The notes beneath the pieces were generated by a model. It was not told the origin of the DNA. It made no database searches and worked only from the letters and a program-made list of their open reading frames with translations. From Balanoglossus misakiensis (taxonomy: Eukaryota > Hemichordata): 64,000 nucleotides of DNA. The stretch spans positions 9,796,001 to 9,860,000 of the forward strand of contig CM082596.2 in assembly GCA_040954595.2 (NCBI GenBank), read 5' to 3'. Positions 1 to 13,000 of the stretch are shown piece by piece; position 1 is the stretch's first letter; every line of letters begins with the position of its first letter. Both the position numbers and the translations under genes were made by a program.

Positions 1-330
1 CAAAAGGAAAATATATGAATGTCGAAAGATTGTGAATTTCTACCCTCCCCTGGTGGTGATACACTCAGGGTCAATAGCTATCCATGCATGTTCCCAAAAC
101 TATCACAGAGAAGGGGACGCTTTTCGGTATCATCACTGTCTTTGAAAATGATAAAAAATGGTACATCTTACAACATGACAATGTTCAAATGAGATTTGAA
201 ATACGGATGGGTGTCTAAACCATAGTTCTTTATATTAGAAACATTGTTATTGCTTTATATTTGTATTATGGCATTAACTGTCCCAGTTTTTGTAAATTAG
301 GAGCTAAGGGGGCTTTTGTCTCATTTTCTT

Positions 331-366
<36 letters not shown>

Positions 367-912
367 TATATATATATTCAGACAGTGTTTTATTCAGGAT
401 GGTATCAGCAGGGGGTATATGTCCCCCTTCGCCAGAATATTTGAGGGTGATTCCACTCTGGCAAGGGGGAATGTTATATCTTCAACATGTGAGTAACATC
501 ATTTTAAAGGGCACTCAGGTGCCCCTTTGACAATTAAATTTCCAGGGGGTACCAACACATCAATAGGAGGTGAATCCAAATTGTCTTTTTGTTGTTGAAA
601 ATTCCTGGAAATGTTATGGACAGGCAATGTCTATTTTCCCTGAGAGTGCCAGCACCGGTTTTGTATTTCTGTTTTCCTGTTGCCCTTTGGAGATCTTGCT
701 GCTTTGTCTTGGAGAAGAGTGATTGTGTTGTCTTTGTTTTCTCACAACATGATGTCATCATTTTGTATTCAAATTGGCGTACATGATCATGTTTTGGCTT
801 CATAATTTTTCATTAATGAAGATTTCAATGTTTTCCTTTTATATTACTGCTGTTTATGGTTGCATTTTGAGAATATTTTGATGAAAGAAATGTTGATTGT
901 TGAATGTTACAG
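1..912. other. Upstream or intronic DNA, no exon recognised
   Basis: No coding exon could be supported in this stretch. The first recognisable exon begins at 913 in phase 0 directly after an acceptor AG and opens inside an ankyrin repeat, so the gene's start codon lies farther upstream, either in an unrecognised short exon here or left of the window. The only structured feature is a TA dinucleotide run at 332-378. Confidence 0.6.
332..378. repeat. (TA)n microsatellite
   Basis: Alternating TA dinucleotide of about 45 bp with one interruption (TCAT). It has no coding potential. Confidence 0.9.
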
Positions 913-1011
913 AATCTAATCAATGCCGCAGTGAAGGGTGATGTTGCAAAGATTCAGTCGCTGATAGCTGATGGATATGATGTCAATGCAAGGGGTAAAT
1001 ACCCAGGGCAG
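913..1011 (+). CDS. Ankyrin exon 1 (first visible)
   Basis: A 99-nt exon between acceptor AG and donor GTAAGT, phase 0-0, 33 residues. It begins NLINAAVKGDVAKIQSLI and ends VNARGKYPGQ, which reads as the opening ankyrin repeat of a stack. It lacks the TPLH signature of the later repeats, as is common for a capping repeat. Confidence 0.8.
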
Positions 1012-4000
1012 GTAAGTGTTCGTATTGACCAATGTTTTATACAGAGTCATCGCTCAGGGCTAGCGTTTGATATTTAATTTTTCACATGCGGTGCATGCAG
1101 GAACTTAAAAAAATTGTGTGTAACTGTATTTCAATTACGTGCAACAAAATAACGATAGACAGCCTGGGTTTTTGGTAAGTAACAACTTTTAATAGAAATA
1201 TCTTTTTAAAATAACGAATTTTGTTGAAATAAAATGGATTCTTGGTGCAAACAAGATATTCCTAATGTCAATTCTTCCACAAAGATAAACTTACAGACAC
1301 GGAGAGGTCTGCTGCAAGCAGTATTTTTAGGGGTCAACTATGGTGTTTCAAATTCTCTGTGGCAAGAACTAATTCTCAACTGGGGTGTTTTTCAAGGTCC
1401 ATCGCACTATTCTGTTTGCAAATACATCATTGCAGTTTGCCACGCCGCTTTCTATAGCACCCCTGATGCTGTTACTGTAGTAGCACTAGCTGAACCCCTG
1501 AAATGTTCCAGGACCACTTCAACTGTTCACATGTAATATTTTATGCCAGCATTTGAGCAGAGACGTTTCAGAAACATTTCAATGGTTATGAGTGACTGGC
1601 TTTTCACACAACAGTAACACTGAATCAACTAGATATCTATGAACTTCCAAAATACCACACACTCCCAAAATGATATCACAACACCACATTTAGATTGTGC
1701 AAAAACAGACCTACACTAGCCCACAAATATAAATAATCTCAATTCAGCGCAGACTTTTTCATCAACAGTTCCAGTTTTACCTAGTGTGAACATGGTATCA
1801 GTCTACAGTTTGGTTCAATGTGGTTCAACCACATACAGTAATACCTGTCGAAATGGAACATGCCGTATCTGGAAAACTGTCTATAATGAACACGTTTTCC
1901 TGTCCCCTTGACATAGAACCACGTGTTAAAAGAACCTTTACAAACCAGAAACGTCTGTAAACTGAACAATTTCTTCTGTCCCTTTGGATTAGACAGGTTT
2001 TACTGTACATGTGTTTTGGTCATAGAGAATTGTCACTCAACCTTAGAAAATACTATTATTATGATCTTTCAGATTGAAATCAATATCAGTCTATTACTGA
2101 AATAACACACCATCGTAATCGAAACCATTATTACAATAGTGACTGAAGCTCATTGTGATGAAATTCCTAGAGTTTCCTCATCAAAAGATCAAGCAGTTGA
2201 CTCACATTGCAAGTATCAGATTTGTGATGTCATTTTTATTCCAACATTAAACGTCTTTATTCCAGAATGATTCCACAGCATTGCATGCAGCGTCCTTCAA
2301 AGGTAAATTGGATGCTGTCAGGATGTTGATTAGCCATGGTGCAGATGTCAATGCGAAGGATGAGGTACGTGAACTGACTTATCACTTTATTATGGATAAT
2401 GTGGCCACACAATTGGATAATAAAAAAATGCCTTTGAAAAAGACCTAATTACAACACTCTTATTTTCATCCAAAATTACTTTGCATGATCCAAATTCAAT
2501 GGGAAGAAACAAGCTAACCCTGAACAAGAAGAGGGAAAGGCCAAAAAGTATTACCCATACTGATTTAGTTTTACTAACCATGATACCCTTGGGATCCAGC
2601 CATAGGAAGGACAGTGGGACACATTGCACTCTAAATTTAACAATCTTTACAATTTAGCCAAAGATGTTGAACCATAGTGTATTTGACACATTTGTTCCGA
2701 ATGAATAAATATGTTCCAGAAAGTAAATTTTGATGCATTTTTTTGTGTTTCACCAAATTTAACAAATTTTTATTTTTTTTCAAGCCATCTCTGAAATTTT
2801 GCTGGCAATCTTTTTTTAAATCTTCCACATCCCCTCCATCCTTAGTTAAGCTATGGAGTCTAAAACATCCAATGTTAAAAACTATATGACCAGTCAAAGC
2901 GTTTTCCTCGCTGTTAGAATCAATTGAGATTCTTCACCGTCATTCTTTGATCTGTATTCATTTTAACAGTCGGCAATTTTCATTTTGTGTGTAGAAGGAC
3001 TGTGCATTATCCTTTCAAATCAGTCAGTATGCCATTCTTGCTTGTTTTTTGCAATATGGCTGATACTTTTGATATTTGTTTATTTATTTGTAGGTTTGTT
3101 TGTTTGTTTGTTTAAAGAAACCTCATATTACATTTCAATTTTTGTGACATTGTTCCCATGCTTCTCCTTCATTACTTACAGGATGGAGTCACCCCTTTGA
3201 ATGATGCAGCAGGGTTTGGTGGTGAAGGCTGTGTCAGATTGTTATTGGAACACAAATCTGATGTTACCATACAAACCCAGGTAAATACCAACTTGACTTC
3301 TGCAGGTTAATCTATCAGTATGGAATGATTTATTCATTCATTTTTTGTTTGTTTGTTTGTTTGTTTGTATGTTTTTTGTTTAAGGAAAATGACACATTAC
3401 GTTTAATTTTTGTGACATTGTTCTCATGCTCCTCCTTCATTACTTACAGTGGGGAGACACCCCTTTGCACTCTGCAGCAAGGAGGGATGTTGGTGAAGGC
3501 CGTGTCAGATTGTTATTGGAACACAAAGCTGATGTAACCATACAAAACAAGGTAAATACCAACCTGACTTCTGCAGGTAAATTCTAAAAGTATGAGCTTT
3601 CTCAATAGTGCCATTTCCTCTGTAGTTTTCTTAGTAAATTGTGTCTGGGATACAATGTATATATTTGTCCATTGCCCTTTGAATCAAAACTACTCCCTCC
3701 ATTGGTCAGGTGTTGTACAGATAGACTGATGACAGTCCATGCCAATCCTATCACAGAACGTATCAGATAGGGTGATTGTCTGTCGGCCTCCAGCATCTGC
3801 CAACTCCTGTCTGGTACCTAATACAATTCATCATAAGGAGGTGCCATATAATTTGTCACTGTCCTTTGAATCAAAATTACTTCCTCTCGGCCAGACACAG
3901 GCAAGTATTGATTCATTATGGTGATGTGATTGTCTCTCCTATATCTGAGACATTTGATCTCCACTGTGAGCAATTTGGAGTTATGAGAAAGGGGGATTGT

Positions 4001-7000
4001 CTCCAGCATCTGCCAAAAACTGTCTTGTTGAACATAAGGATGTTGTTGTTTATTGCATTGTTTATCGTCAATCTTTTGTGGTTTAAATAATAATCTCATT
4101 ATTGGCACAGCGATTTCTGTCTGTCCTTCTGTAGACAGATTTTGTTCCACTCATATCTTGAGAGAAATTGAATCCAATGATATGAAATTTTGTATGTAGC
4201 ATTGTTATGATAAGTTCTAGATCTGATAAGATTTTGGTGGGTATGGCTTATTAATAAATTCTCCTTTGCATATTTGTGTGTGGTCGAACGTTAATTCACT
4301 ACATACACATGTAGAATAACATAAACAGTGTCTTGTATCAAACATAATTAATGGAAAAAGGGAAGCGAGAAAGAGAGAGACTTTGTCCCTTTAATATTCA
4401 GGAATTTACTTTTCTTGTATACGTACACTCTTATAATGATTGTAAATCTTGAGAATGGCTATCAAGTTGACAACCCTCGCACAAGTACATCATGTACATA
4501 AACAAAAATAGTCTGGTTTGTGGAGCCTCCTCCCTTTTTTACAGGAAGTACTTTCAAAATATGTTTATGCAATCAGTCCACACTCATGCTCAGTTTTGTG
4601 TCAGAATTATAGTCATAGCAACATTTTGAGTAAGACTTTACCAGAAGAACTTGTTTTCATTGCGGCTCTGATTGGGGCCGTTTTAAAAAGGGGTTTGTTT
4701 GGCAACTTTTAGGACCGAAGGACGGATGCGCAGCCATTGTCACATCACACATGTCAAGTTGGGGACTTGCTGGGGGCAGGGGTGCTTGTTGACGGTGCCG
4801 AGAGGAGTCGGCCAGTTTTAGCTTGTACTTCAGGCCGAATAGCACAGTGCCAACCCAATTTACCTTTTATAAACTTTATAAAATATAATACATTTTAACA
4901 TTAAATTGTTCAGTCGGATGATTTTTTTCATCATAATGAGCAACACAGCGGCAGCATTTGGATTGCTCTTTCTCTTGGAAATAGCTCAAGCTTATAAAAC
5001 ATGAGGTCTGTGCGGCTCCACTCCTCAGCTTCTCATCACTGTCTGTCACTTACCCAATCATTTCAAAGGGGGTGATCAAGATGGCCAGAACAGCAAGTTT
5101 TAACCAACCAGGTTCCAGAACCTGAGAGAAGGTGCTAAAAGCATGCAATAGATATATTGATGAGATAAACATTGGGAACAATAGGATGAAGGGAAGTGTG
5201 ACTGGTCCAATCTGTTCTGTTTTAGTGTGGGGCACGGCTGGAATGGTTACACAAATGTCCTTGAAAGTTAGTGCTACTGTGGCTTCCAATGTTATCTCTT
5301 ATGAAGAGTTTTGATAATTTTGTTTGTTCTTTATATTACATGAAAAGAATGACTGCATTCATTGCATTTAATTTTGTTTGCCACACATTCCCATTGGCCA
5401 CAGTGTCCACTGAAGTCTTTCTTTGGTTATTAGACTTTTTGATGCAGTGCGATGGAGAAAGGGAATCAGTGTTAACTTTCTTCAGATGGTTTTTTTTGGT
5501 GAAATTCAAGTTTTTTTTATTTAAACGCTATTTATACAAATAACGAGTGACACCATTGCACAACTCTACTTGATATTGTTGGACCACTCAGTAGAAATTT
5601 ATTTTAATGATGATTGATTTATCCCTTGTCACATACAATTTCTCTGTTATTTCCCCTTTGATCGACATCGTTCAGTCTGCACAGCTTGGCTACTTTGTGC
5701 TGAGAACAGTCTGATGCCCTCCTACAGGAAATAAACATAGTTTGGTTAGCTCAGATGTTTGATCTGTTTCCACATAAATCTCCACATATCTCAAATTTTT
5801 CATCATATTGGAGATGAGATGTGATTATTCAAAATTCTTCTGACAATTCTACTAAATGTCACTGTAGTTGTTTGCTAAATCTTCTTCTATATTGTGCAGG
5901 TTGCAAAAATAAATTGGTCCCATTCACTAACATCACATCACTGTCAGTTTTTTGATAGAAAATCATAAATAAAGTTCAGTTTAAAATTGGTGTATTGGTT
6001 ATCCGTAATGTTATCTGTTTTGCAAGTTGTCAAATTTGAGTTTGTTTGTGAATTATTTATAGTAACTTTTCTTTCTGTATCAACTGGCAGATATTTTGTC
6101 AGAATTCTTTTAGCTCGTTAAAATGCATGTATAAAACTGAATTACACATCTTGTGTGTAGAGTCGATACTGTTTCTGTTCAAATGCCATTTACTGTTGGT
6201 TAATATTATCCACAAGGGAGTTTGCGATTATTTGTCGTTTGTGTGTTTGTTCGATCGTTCATTTTAACAAAATAACCTCATGTTACATTTCATTTTTCTT
6301 CTCATCATGCTCCTCCTTCATTACTTACAGAATGGAGACACCCCTTTGCATTATGCAGTAAGAGGGTGTCGTGGTGAAGGCCTTGTCAGATTGTTATTGG
6401 AACACAAAGCTGATGTGACCATACCAAACAAGGTAAATACCAACATGACGTCTGCAGGTTAATTCTGTCAATGCGGATATATTTATTCATTTTATTGTGT
6501 GTTTGTCTATTTGTTTGTTTGTTTGTTTGTTTGGTTAAGGAAATTTCACATTACATTTCAATTTTGTGACATTATTCTCATGCTCCTCCTTCATTACTTA
6601 CAGACAGGAGACACCCCTTTGCATTATGCAGCAAGGAGGGATGGTGGTGAAGGCCTTGTCAGATTGTTATTGGAACACAAAGCTGATGTGACCATACAAA
6701 ACAAGGTAAATACCAACCTGACTTCTGCAGGTTTATTCTATCAATGCGGATATATTTATTCATTTATTTGTTTGTTTGTTTGTTTACGAAAATTTCACAT
6801 TAGATTTCAATTTTTTTGACATTATTCTCATGCTCCTCCTTCATTACTTACAGGATGGAGACACCCCTTTGCATGATGCAGCAAGGAGGGATGATGGTGA
6901 AGCCCTTGTCAGATTGTTATTTGAACACAAAGCTGATGCTAACATACGAAACAAGGTAAATACCAACCTGACTTCTGCAGGTTTATTCTATTGATGCGGA

Positions 7001-10000
7001 TATATTTATTCATTTATTTGTTTGTTTGTTTGTTTGTTTGTTTGTTTGTTTAAGGAAATTTCACATTAGATTTCAATTTTTGTAACATTATTCTCATGCT
7101 CCTCCTTCATTACTTACAGGATGGAGACACCCCTTTGCATGATGCAGCAAGGAGGGATAATGGTGAAGCCCTTGTCAGATTGTTATTGGAACACAAAGCT
7201 GATGCTAACATACGAAACAAGGTAAATACCAACCTGACTTCTGCAGGTTTATTCTATTGATGCGGATATATTTATTCATTTATTTGTTTGTTTGTTTGTT
7301 TGTTTAAGGAAATTTCACATTAGATTTCAATTTTTGTAACATTATTCTCATGCTCCTCCTTCATTACTTACATGATGGAGACACCCTTTTGCATTATGCA
7401 GCAAGGTTTCGTGATGAAGGCCGTGTCAGATTGTTATTGGAACACAAAGCTGATGCTAACATACAAAACAAGGTAAATACCAACCTGACTTCTATAGGTT
7501 AATTCTGAAAGTATTGAAATATTTTTTTGTTTTTTTTTGTTTAAGGAAATTTCACATTATATTTCAATTTTTGTGACATTATTCTCATGCTCCTCCTTCA
7601 TTACTTACAGGATGGAGACACTCCTTTGCATTATGCAGTAAGGGATGGTGATGAAGGCCATGTCAGATTGTTATTGGAACACAAATCTGATGTGACCATA
7701 CAAAACAAGGTAAATACCAACCTGACTTCTGCAGGTTTATTCTATCAATGCGGATATATATTTATTCATTTATTTGTTTGTTTGTTTGTTTATGGAAATT
7801 TCACATAATATTTCAATTTTTGTGACATTATTCTCATGCTCCTCCTTCATTACTTACAGGATGGAGACACTCCTTTGCATTATGCAGCAAGGAGGGTTGG
7901 TGGTGAATGCCTTGTCAGATTGTTATTGGAACACAAAGCTGATGCTAACATACAAAACAAGGTAAATACCAACCTGACTTCAGCAGGTTTATTCTATCAC
8001 TGCGGATATATTTATTCATTTATTTGTTTGTTTGTTTGTTTAAGGAAATTTCACATTAGATTTCAATTTTTGTGACATTATTCTCATGCTCCTCCTTCAT
8101 TACTTACAGGATGGAGACACTCCTTCGCATGATGCAGCAAGGAGGGATGATGGTGAAGCCCTTCTCAGATTTTTTTTGGAACACAAAGCTGATGCTAACA
8201 TACGAAACAAGGTAAATACCAACCTGACTTCTGCAGGTTTATTCTATTGATGCAGATATATTTATTCATTTATTTGTTTGTTTGTTTGTTTAAGGAAATT
8301 TCACATAATATTTCAATTTTTGTGACATTATTCTCATGCTCCTCCTTCATTACTTACACGGTGGAGACACTCCTTCGCATGATGCAGCAAGGAGGGATGG
8401 TGGTGAAGGCCTTGTCAGATTGTTATTGGAACACAAAGCTGATGCTAACATACAAAACAAGGTAAATACCAACCTGACTTCTGCAGGTTAATTCTGAAAG
8501 TATTGAAATATTTTTTTGTTTTTTTTTGTTTAAGGAAATTTCACATTATATTTCAATTTTTGTGACATTATTCTCATGCTCCTCCTTTATTACTTACAGG
8601 ATGGAGACACTCCTTTGCATTATGCAGCAAGGGATGGTGATGAAGGCCATGTCAGATTGTTATTGGAACACAAAGCTGATGTTTACATACAAAACAAGGT
8701 AAATACCAACCTGACTGCTGCAGGTTTATTCTATCAGTGCGGATATATTTATTCATTTATTTGTTTGTTTGTTCGTTTACGGAAATTTCACATTATATTT
8801 CAATTTTTGTGACATTATTCTCATGCTCCTCCTTCAGTACTTACAGGATGGAGACACTCCTTTGCATTATGCAGCAAGGAGGGTTGGCAAAGGCCTTGTC
8901 AGATTGTTATTGGAACACAAAGCTGATGCTAACATACAAAACAAGGTAAATACCAACCTGACTTCAGCAGGTTTATTCTATCAATGCGGATATATTTATT
9001 CATTCATTTGTATGTTTGTTTGTTTAAGGAAATTTCACATTAGATTTCAACTTTTGTGACATTATTCTCATGCTCCTCCTTCATTACTTACAGGATGGAG
9101 ACACTCCTTCGCATGATGCAGCAAGGAGGGATGGTGGTGAAGGCCTTGTCAGATTGTTATTGGAACACAAAGCTGATGCTAACATACAAAACAAGATAAA
9201 TACCAACCTGACTTCAGCAGGTTTATTCTATCAATGCGGATATATTTATTCATTTATTTGTTTGTTTGTTTGTTTAAGGAAATTTCACATTAGATTTCAA
9301 TTTTTGTGACATTATTCTCATGCTCCTCCTTCATTACTTACAGGATGGAGACACTCCTTCGCATGATGCAGCAAGGAGGGATGGTGGTGAAGGCCTTGTC
9401 AGATTGTTATTGGAACACAAAGCTGATGCTAACATACAAAACAAGGTAAATACCAACCTGACTTCTGCAGGTTAATTCTGAAAGTATTGAAATATTTTTT
9501 TGTTTTTTTTTTGTTTAAGGAAATTTCACATTATATTTCAATTGTTGTGACATTATTCTCATGCTCCTCGTTTATTACTTACAGGATGGAGACACTCCTT
9601 TGCATTATGCAGCAAGGAGGGTTGGTGGTGAAGGCCTTGTCAGATTGTTATTGGAACACAAAGCTGATGTGACAATACAAAACAAGGTAAATACCAACCT
9701 GACTTCTGCAGGTTTATTCTATCAATGCGGATATATTTATTCATTTATTTGTTTGTTTGTTTGTTTATGGAAATTTCACATTAGATTTCAATTTTTGTGA
9801 CATTATTCTCATGCTCCTCCTTCATTACTTACAGGATGGAGACACTCCTTTGCATTATGCAACAAGGAGGGTTGGTGGTGAATGCCTTGTCAGATTGTTA
9901 TTGGAACACAAAGCTGATGCTAACATACAAAACAAGGTAAATACCAACCTGACTTCAGCAGGTTTATTCTATCACTGCGGATATATTTATTCATTTATTT

Positions 10001-13000
10001 GTTTGTTTGTTTGTTTGTTTAATGAAATTTCACATTAGATTTCAATTTTTGTGACATTATTCTCATGCTCCTCCTTCATTACTTACAGGATGGAGACACT
10101 CCTTCGCATGATGCAGCAAGGAGGGATGGTGGTGAAGGCCTTGTCAGATTGTTATTGGAACACAAAGCTGATGCTAACATACAAAACAAGGTAAATACCA
10201 ACCTGACTTCAGCAGGTTTATTCTATCAATGCGGATATATTTATTCATTTATTTGTTTGTTTGTTTGTTTAAGGAAATTTCACATTAGATTTCAATTTTT
10301 GAGACATTATTCTCATGCTCCTCCTTCATTACTTACAGGATGGAGACACTCCTTCGCATGATGCAGCAGGGAGGGATGGTGGTGAAGGCCTTGTCAGATT
10401 GTTATTGGAACACAAAGCTGATGTGACCATACAAAACAAGGTAAATACCAACCTGACTTCTGCAGGTTAATTCTGAAAGTATTGAAAGATTTTTTTGTTG
10501 TTGTTTTTTTGTTTAAGGAAATTTCACATTACATTTCAATTTTGTGACATTATTCTCATGCTCCTCCTTCATTACTTACAGACAGGAGACACCCCTTTGC
10601 ATGATGCAGCAAGGAGGGATGATGGTGAAGGCCTTGTCAGATTGTTATTGGAACACAAAGCTGATGCTAACATACAAAACAAGGTAAATACCAACCTGAC
10701 TTCTGCAGGTTTATTCTATCAATGCGGATATATTTATTCATTTATTTGTTTGTTTGTTTGTTTGTTTGTTTGTTTGTTTGTTTGTATAAGAAAACACATT
10801 TCATTTCAATTTTTGTGACATTGTTCTCATGCTCTTCCTTCATGACTTACAGAAAGGAGACCCCTTTGCATTTTGCAGCATATGTCATATAATTTTGTCA
10901 TTGTCCTTTGAATCAAAACTGCTCACTCTGTCGGGTCAGGTGTTATACAGGCAGGTGTGGAAACGATTTGCATTCCTTTCTTTCTTTCTTTGTTAATCAA
11001 TCAATTGTTGTTCTATTCATTGATCATCACCCCCCTGTATCATGAACATCACAAGGCAATGCATTGAATTCAGCTCTTCCAGCTAGTGGCCGCACTTGCT
11101 TGATTTCCTGCGTGTGTCTCTGGGGATGAAAAGAATGCATATGCGTCTTTTCCTAATTTGCATATTTTGAATGGGTGTTCCAACGTGAGTAACCGTTCAT
11201 TGACTTCCAGCTCGCATCGAATACACGTTAGGGACTGTTTTTACGGCTGGGGGGGGGGGCAAGTTTGGGTCATCGATTTTCAAAATCAGGCCGACCCCCC
11301 CTTCACCCTGGACCAAAAAATGATGACCCCCCCTTTGACAGACCCAAAATATGATGACCCCCCCCCCCCCCCCCCGCTGAAAACATTCGCCGTGCTGATC
11401 CTATGTACACTGTATGCAATAAAGGGAATGAGGCTCCTCACACCTCAATTATAAATTTCTTAAAGTAATTGAAGTATATATAATAGTATATCGTTGCAAT
11501 AAAAAATATATGAACAAAATAAAATGACAAGTCAATACAATAGAAAATTTAAGAAAATTTTGTAAAATACGGTGCTCAAAGTTGCATTCGAATGAACTCT
11601 AAAGCAAATTAACTCAATGTTAGGCAGGACAAATTTTAATTTTGCCACTCCACTCAAAGTAAACATCGGGGGTAGGGTGGGTAGAAGTCTGCCGTGGTAC
11701 ACTAGACAAACCAGCGAATAAATGATATGTGGCGAAGAATGGAGGGGGAGGGGTGTGCGAGGGGGTGTCCCCCTCCCACATAAGAAAATTTTGTAAAATA
11801 TGTAGCTCAAAGTTGCATTTTTATGAACTCAAGAGCAAATTATCTCAGTGTTTGGGAGGACCTAAAATTTGACTTATAGGTGTGCGTGCCTCAATCATCT
11901 GATGAATGTATTCATCTATGAAAATTTGTGATCCATTTTCAGAACGTAGTGACTCCTTGTCAAGAGGCAGGAAGGAAGGCTGGGCGGGGTGCAGGCACCA
12001 ATATTGCAAGAGCCTTTGTGGAATATCATTTTGACAATGAGAAAGTATATCAGGCAAGTATTGAGTTAGATTTAAAAGGGCAAGGTTACTCACTTTTGAT
12101 AAAACAGTGAAATTGTGTCAGTTACCGACCACCTCTATATAGTGGCCACTTTGTTACAGTCCCTGTGCAGTTAACATGGGCAATTATTGACTTGTATATA
12201 CAGGCCACCTGTCTATTAAGGCCAATTTAGGAAAGTCACTCTGACTGGCCAATTTGGACTGTGAGATTTGGCTGTATTTCAGTTATTTACCAATTGGCTC
12301 TTTCTGTTGTTCTAAAAGATGCTCATTGACCAGTTTTATAAAGCTTACCGGCAACTCACACCTGACACATGGATATTTAAATCCATTTATTTTTTACCAA
12401 AATTATTTAACAATAGTGTCCATAATATGCATGGTGTGGTATAATTGTCATAATCCTGTACTTTACAGCTAGTTCATTTAAGCAATAAAACACCCCCAGC
12501 CATGGTATACCACTCGATTTTGACCAGTTCACGACATATACGCACTCGCTATCGCTCCTGCGTATATGTCGTGAACTGGTCAAAATCGAGTGTGTATATG
12601 TCGTGAACTAATCAAAATCGAGTGTTATACCATGGCTGGGGGTGTTTTATTGCTATTATATTATGCCAGTATATTGAAACTTTGCATAAAACATTTTAAA
12701 AAGGCATTTTCTTTGACTATGCTATATGACTGTGGTATATGGCTAATATATCACAGTCACGTGTCGTGTCTCGACCAATAAAATAGTGTGATTTACACCA
12801 TCAATATACTGGTATAATATAATCAATCATATATGTTCTGTTTTCATCAATGAAAATACAGGCAGTTATAAACTCAGTGTATGACAGAGATGACAAAAGA
12901 GACCTGATCAACCATCATAAGGTACGTCATAATGTTGATAATAAATGGCTATGAAAACATATCATATCACTAGTGTATTTGAATTTATCTTCTATATTTA

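Larger units (their letters stand above)
6331..10900 (+). repeat. Tandem array of about 250-bp exon+intron units, each one ankyrin repeat
   Basis: Nineteen units start at 6331, 6604, 6854, 7120, 7374, 7611, 7860, 8110, 8360, 8600, 8847, 9094, 9344, 9585, 9835, 10089, 10339, 10582 and 10853, a spacing of 237-273 bp. Both exon and intron are duplicated; introns are nearly identical and carry a variable TTTG run before the acceptor. A distinctive intron variant (TATTGAAATATTTTTTTG) follows the exons ending at 7472, 8461, 9445 and 10440, spaced 984-995 bp. This shows a higher-order period of four units, so the array grew partly by duplication of four-unit blocks. Confidence 0.9.

Noticed and set aside
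3650-3905. Possible degenerate ankyrin cassette in the long intron
   Set aside because: The repeated phrase CCTTTGAATCAAAA is shared with about 10900 but does not encode an ankyrin repeat. It is a small non-coding repeat.
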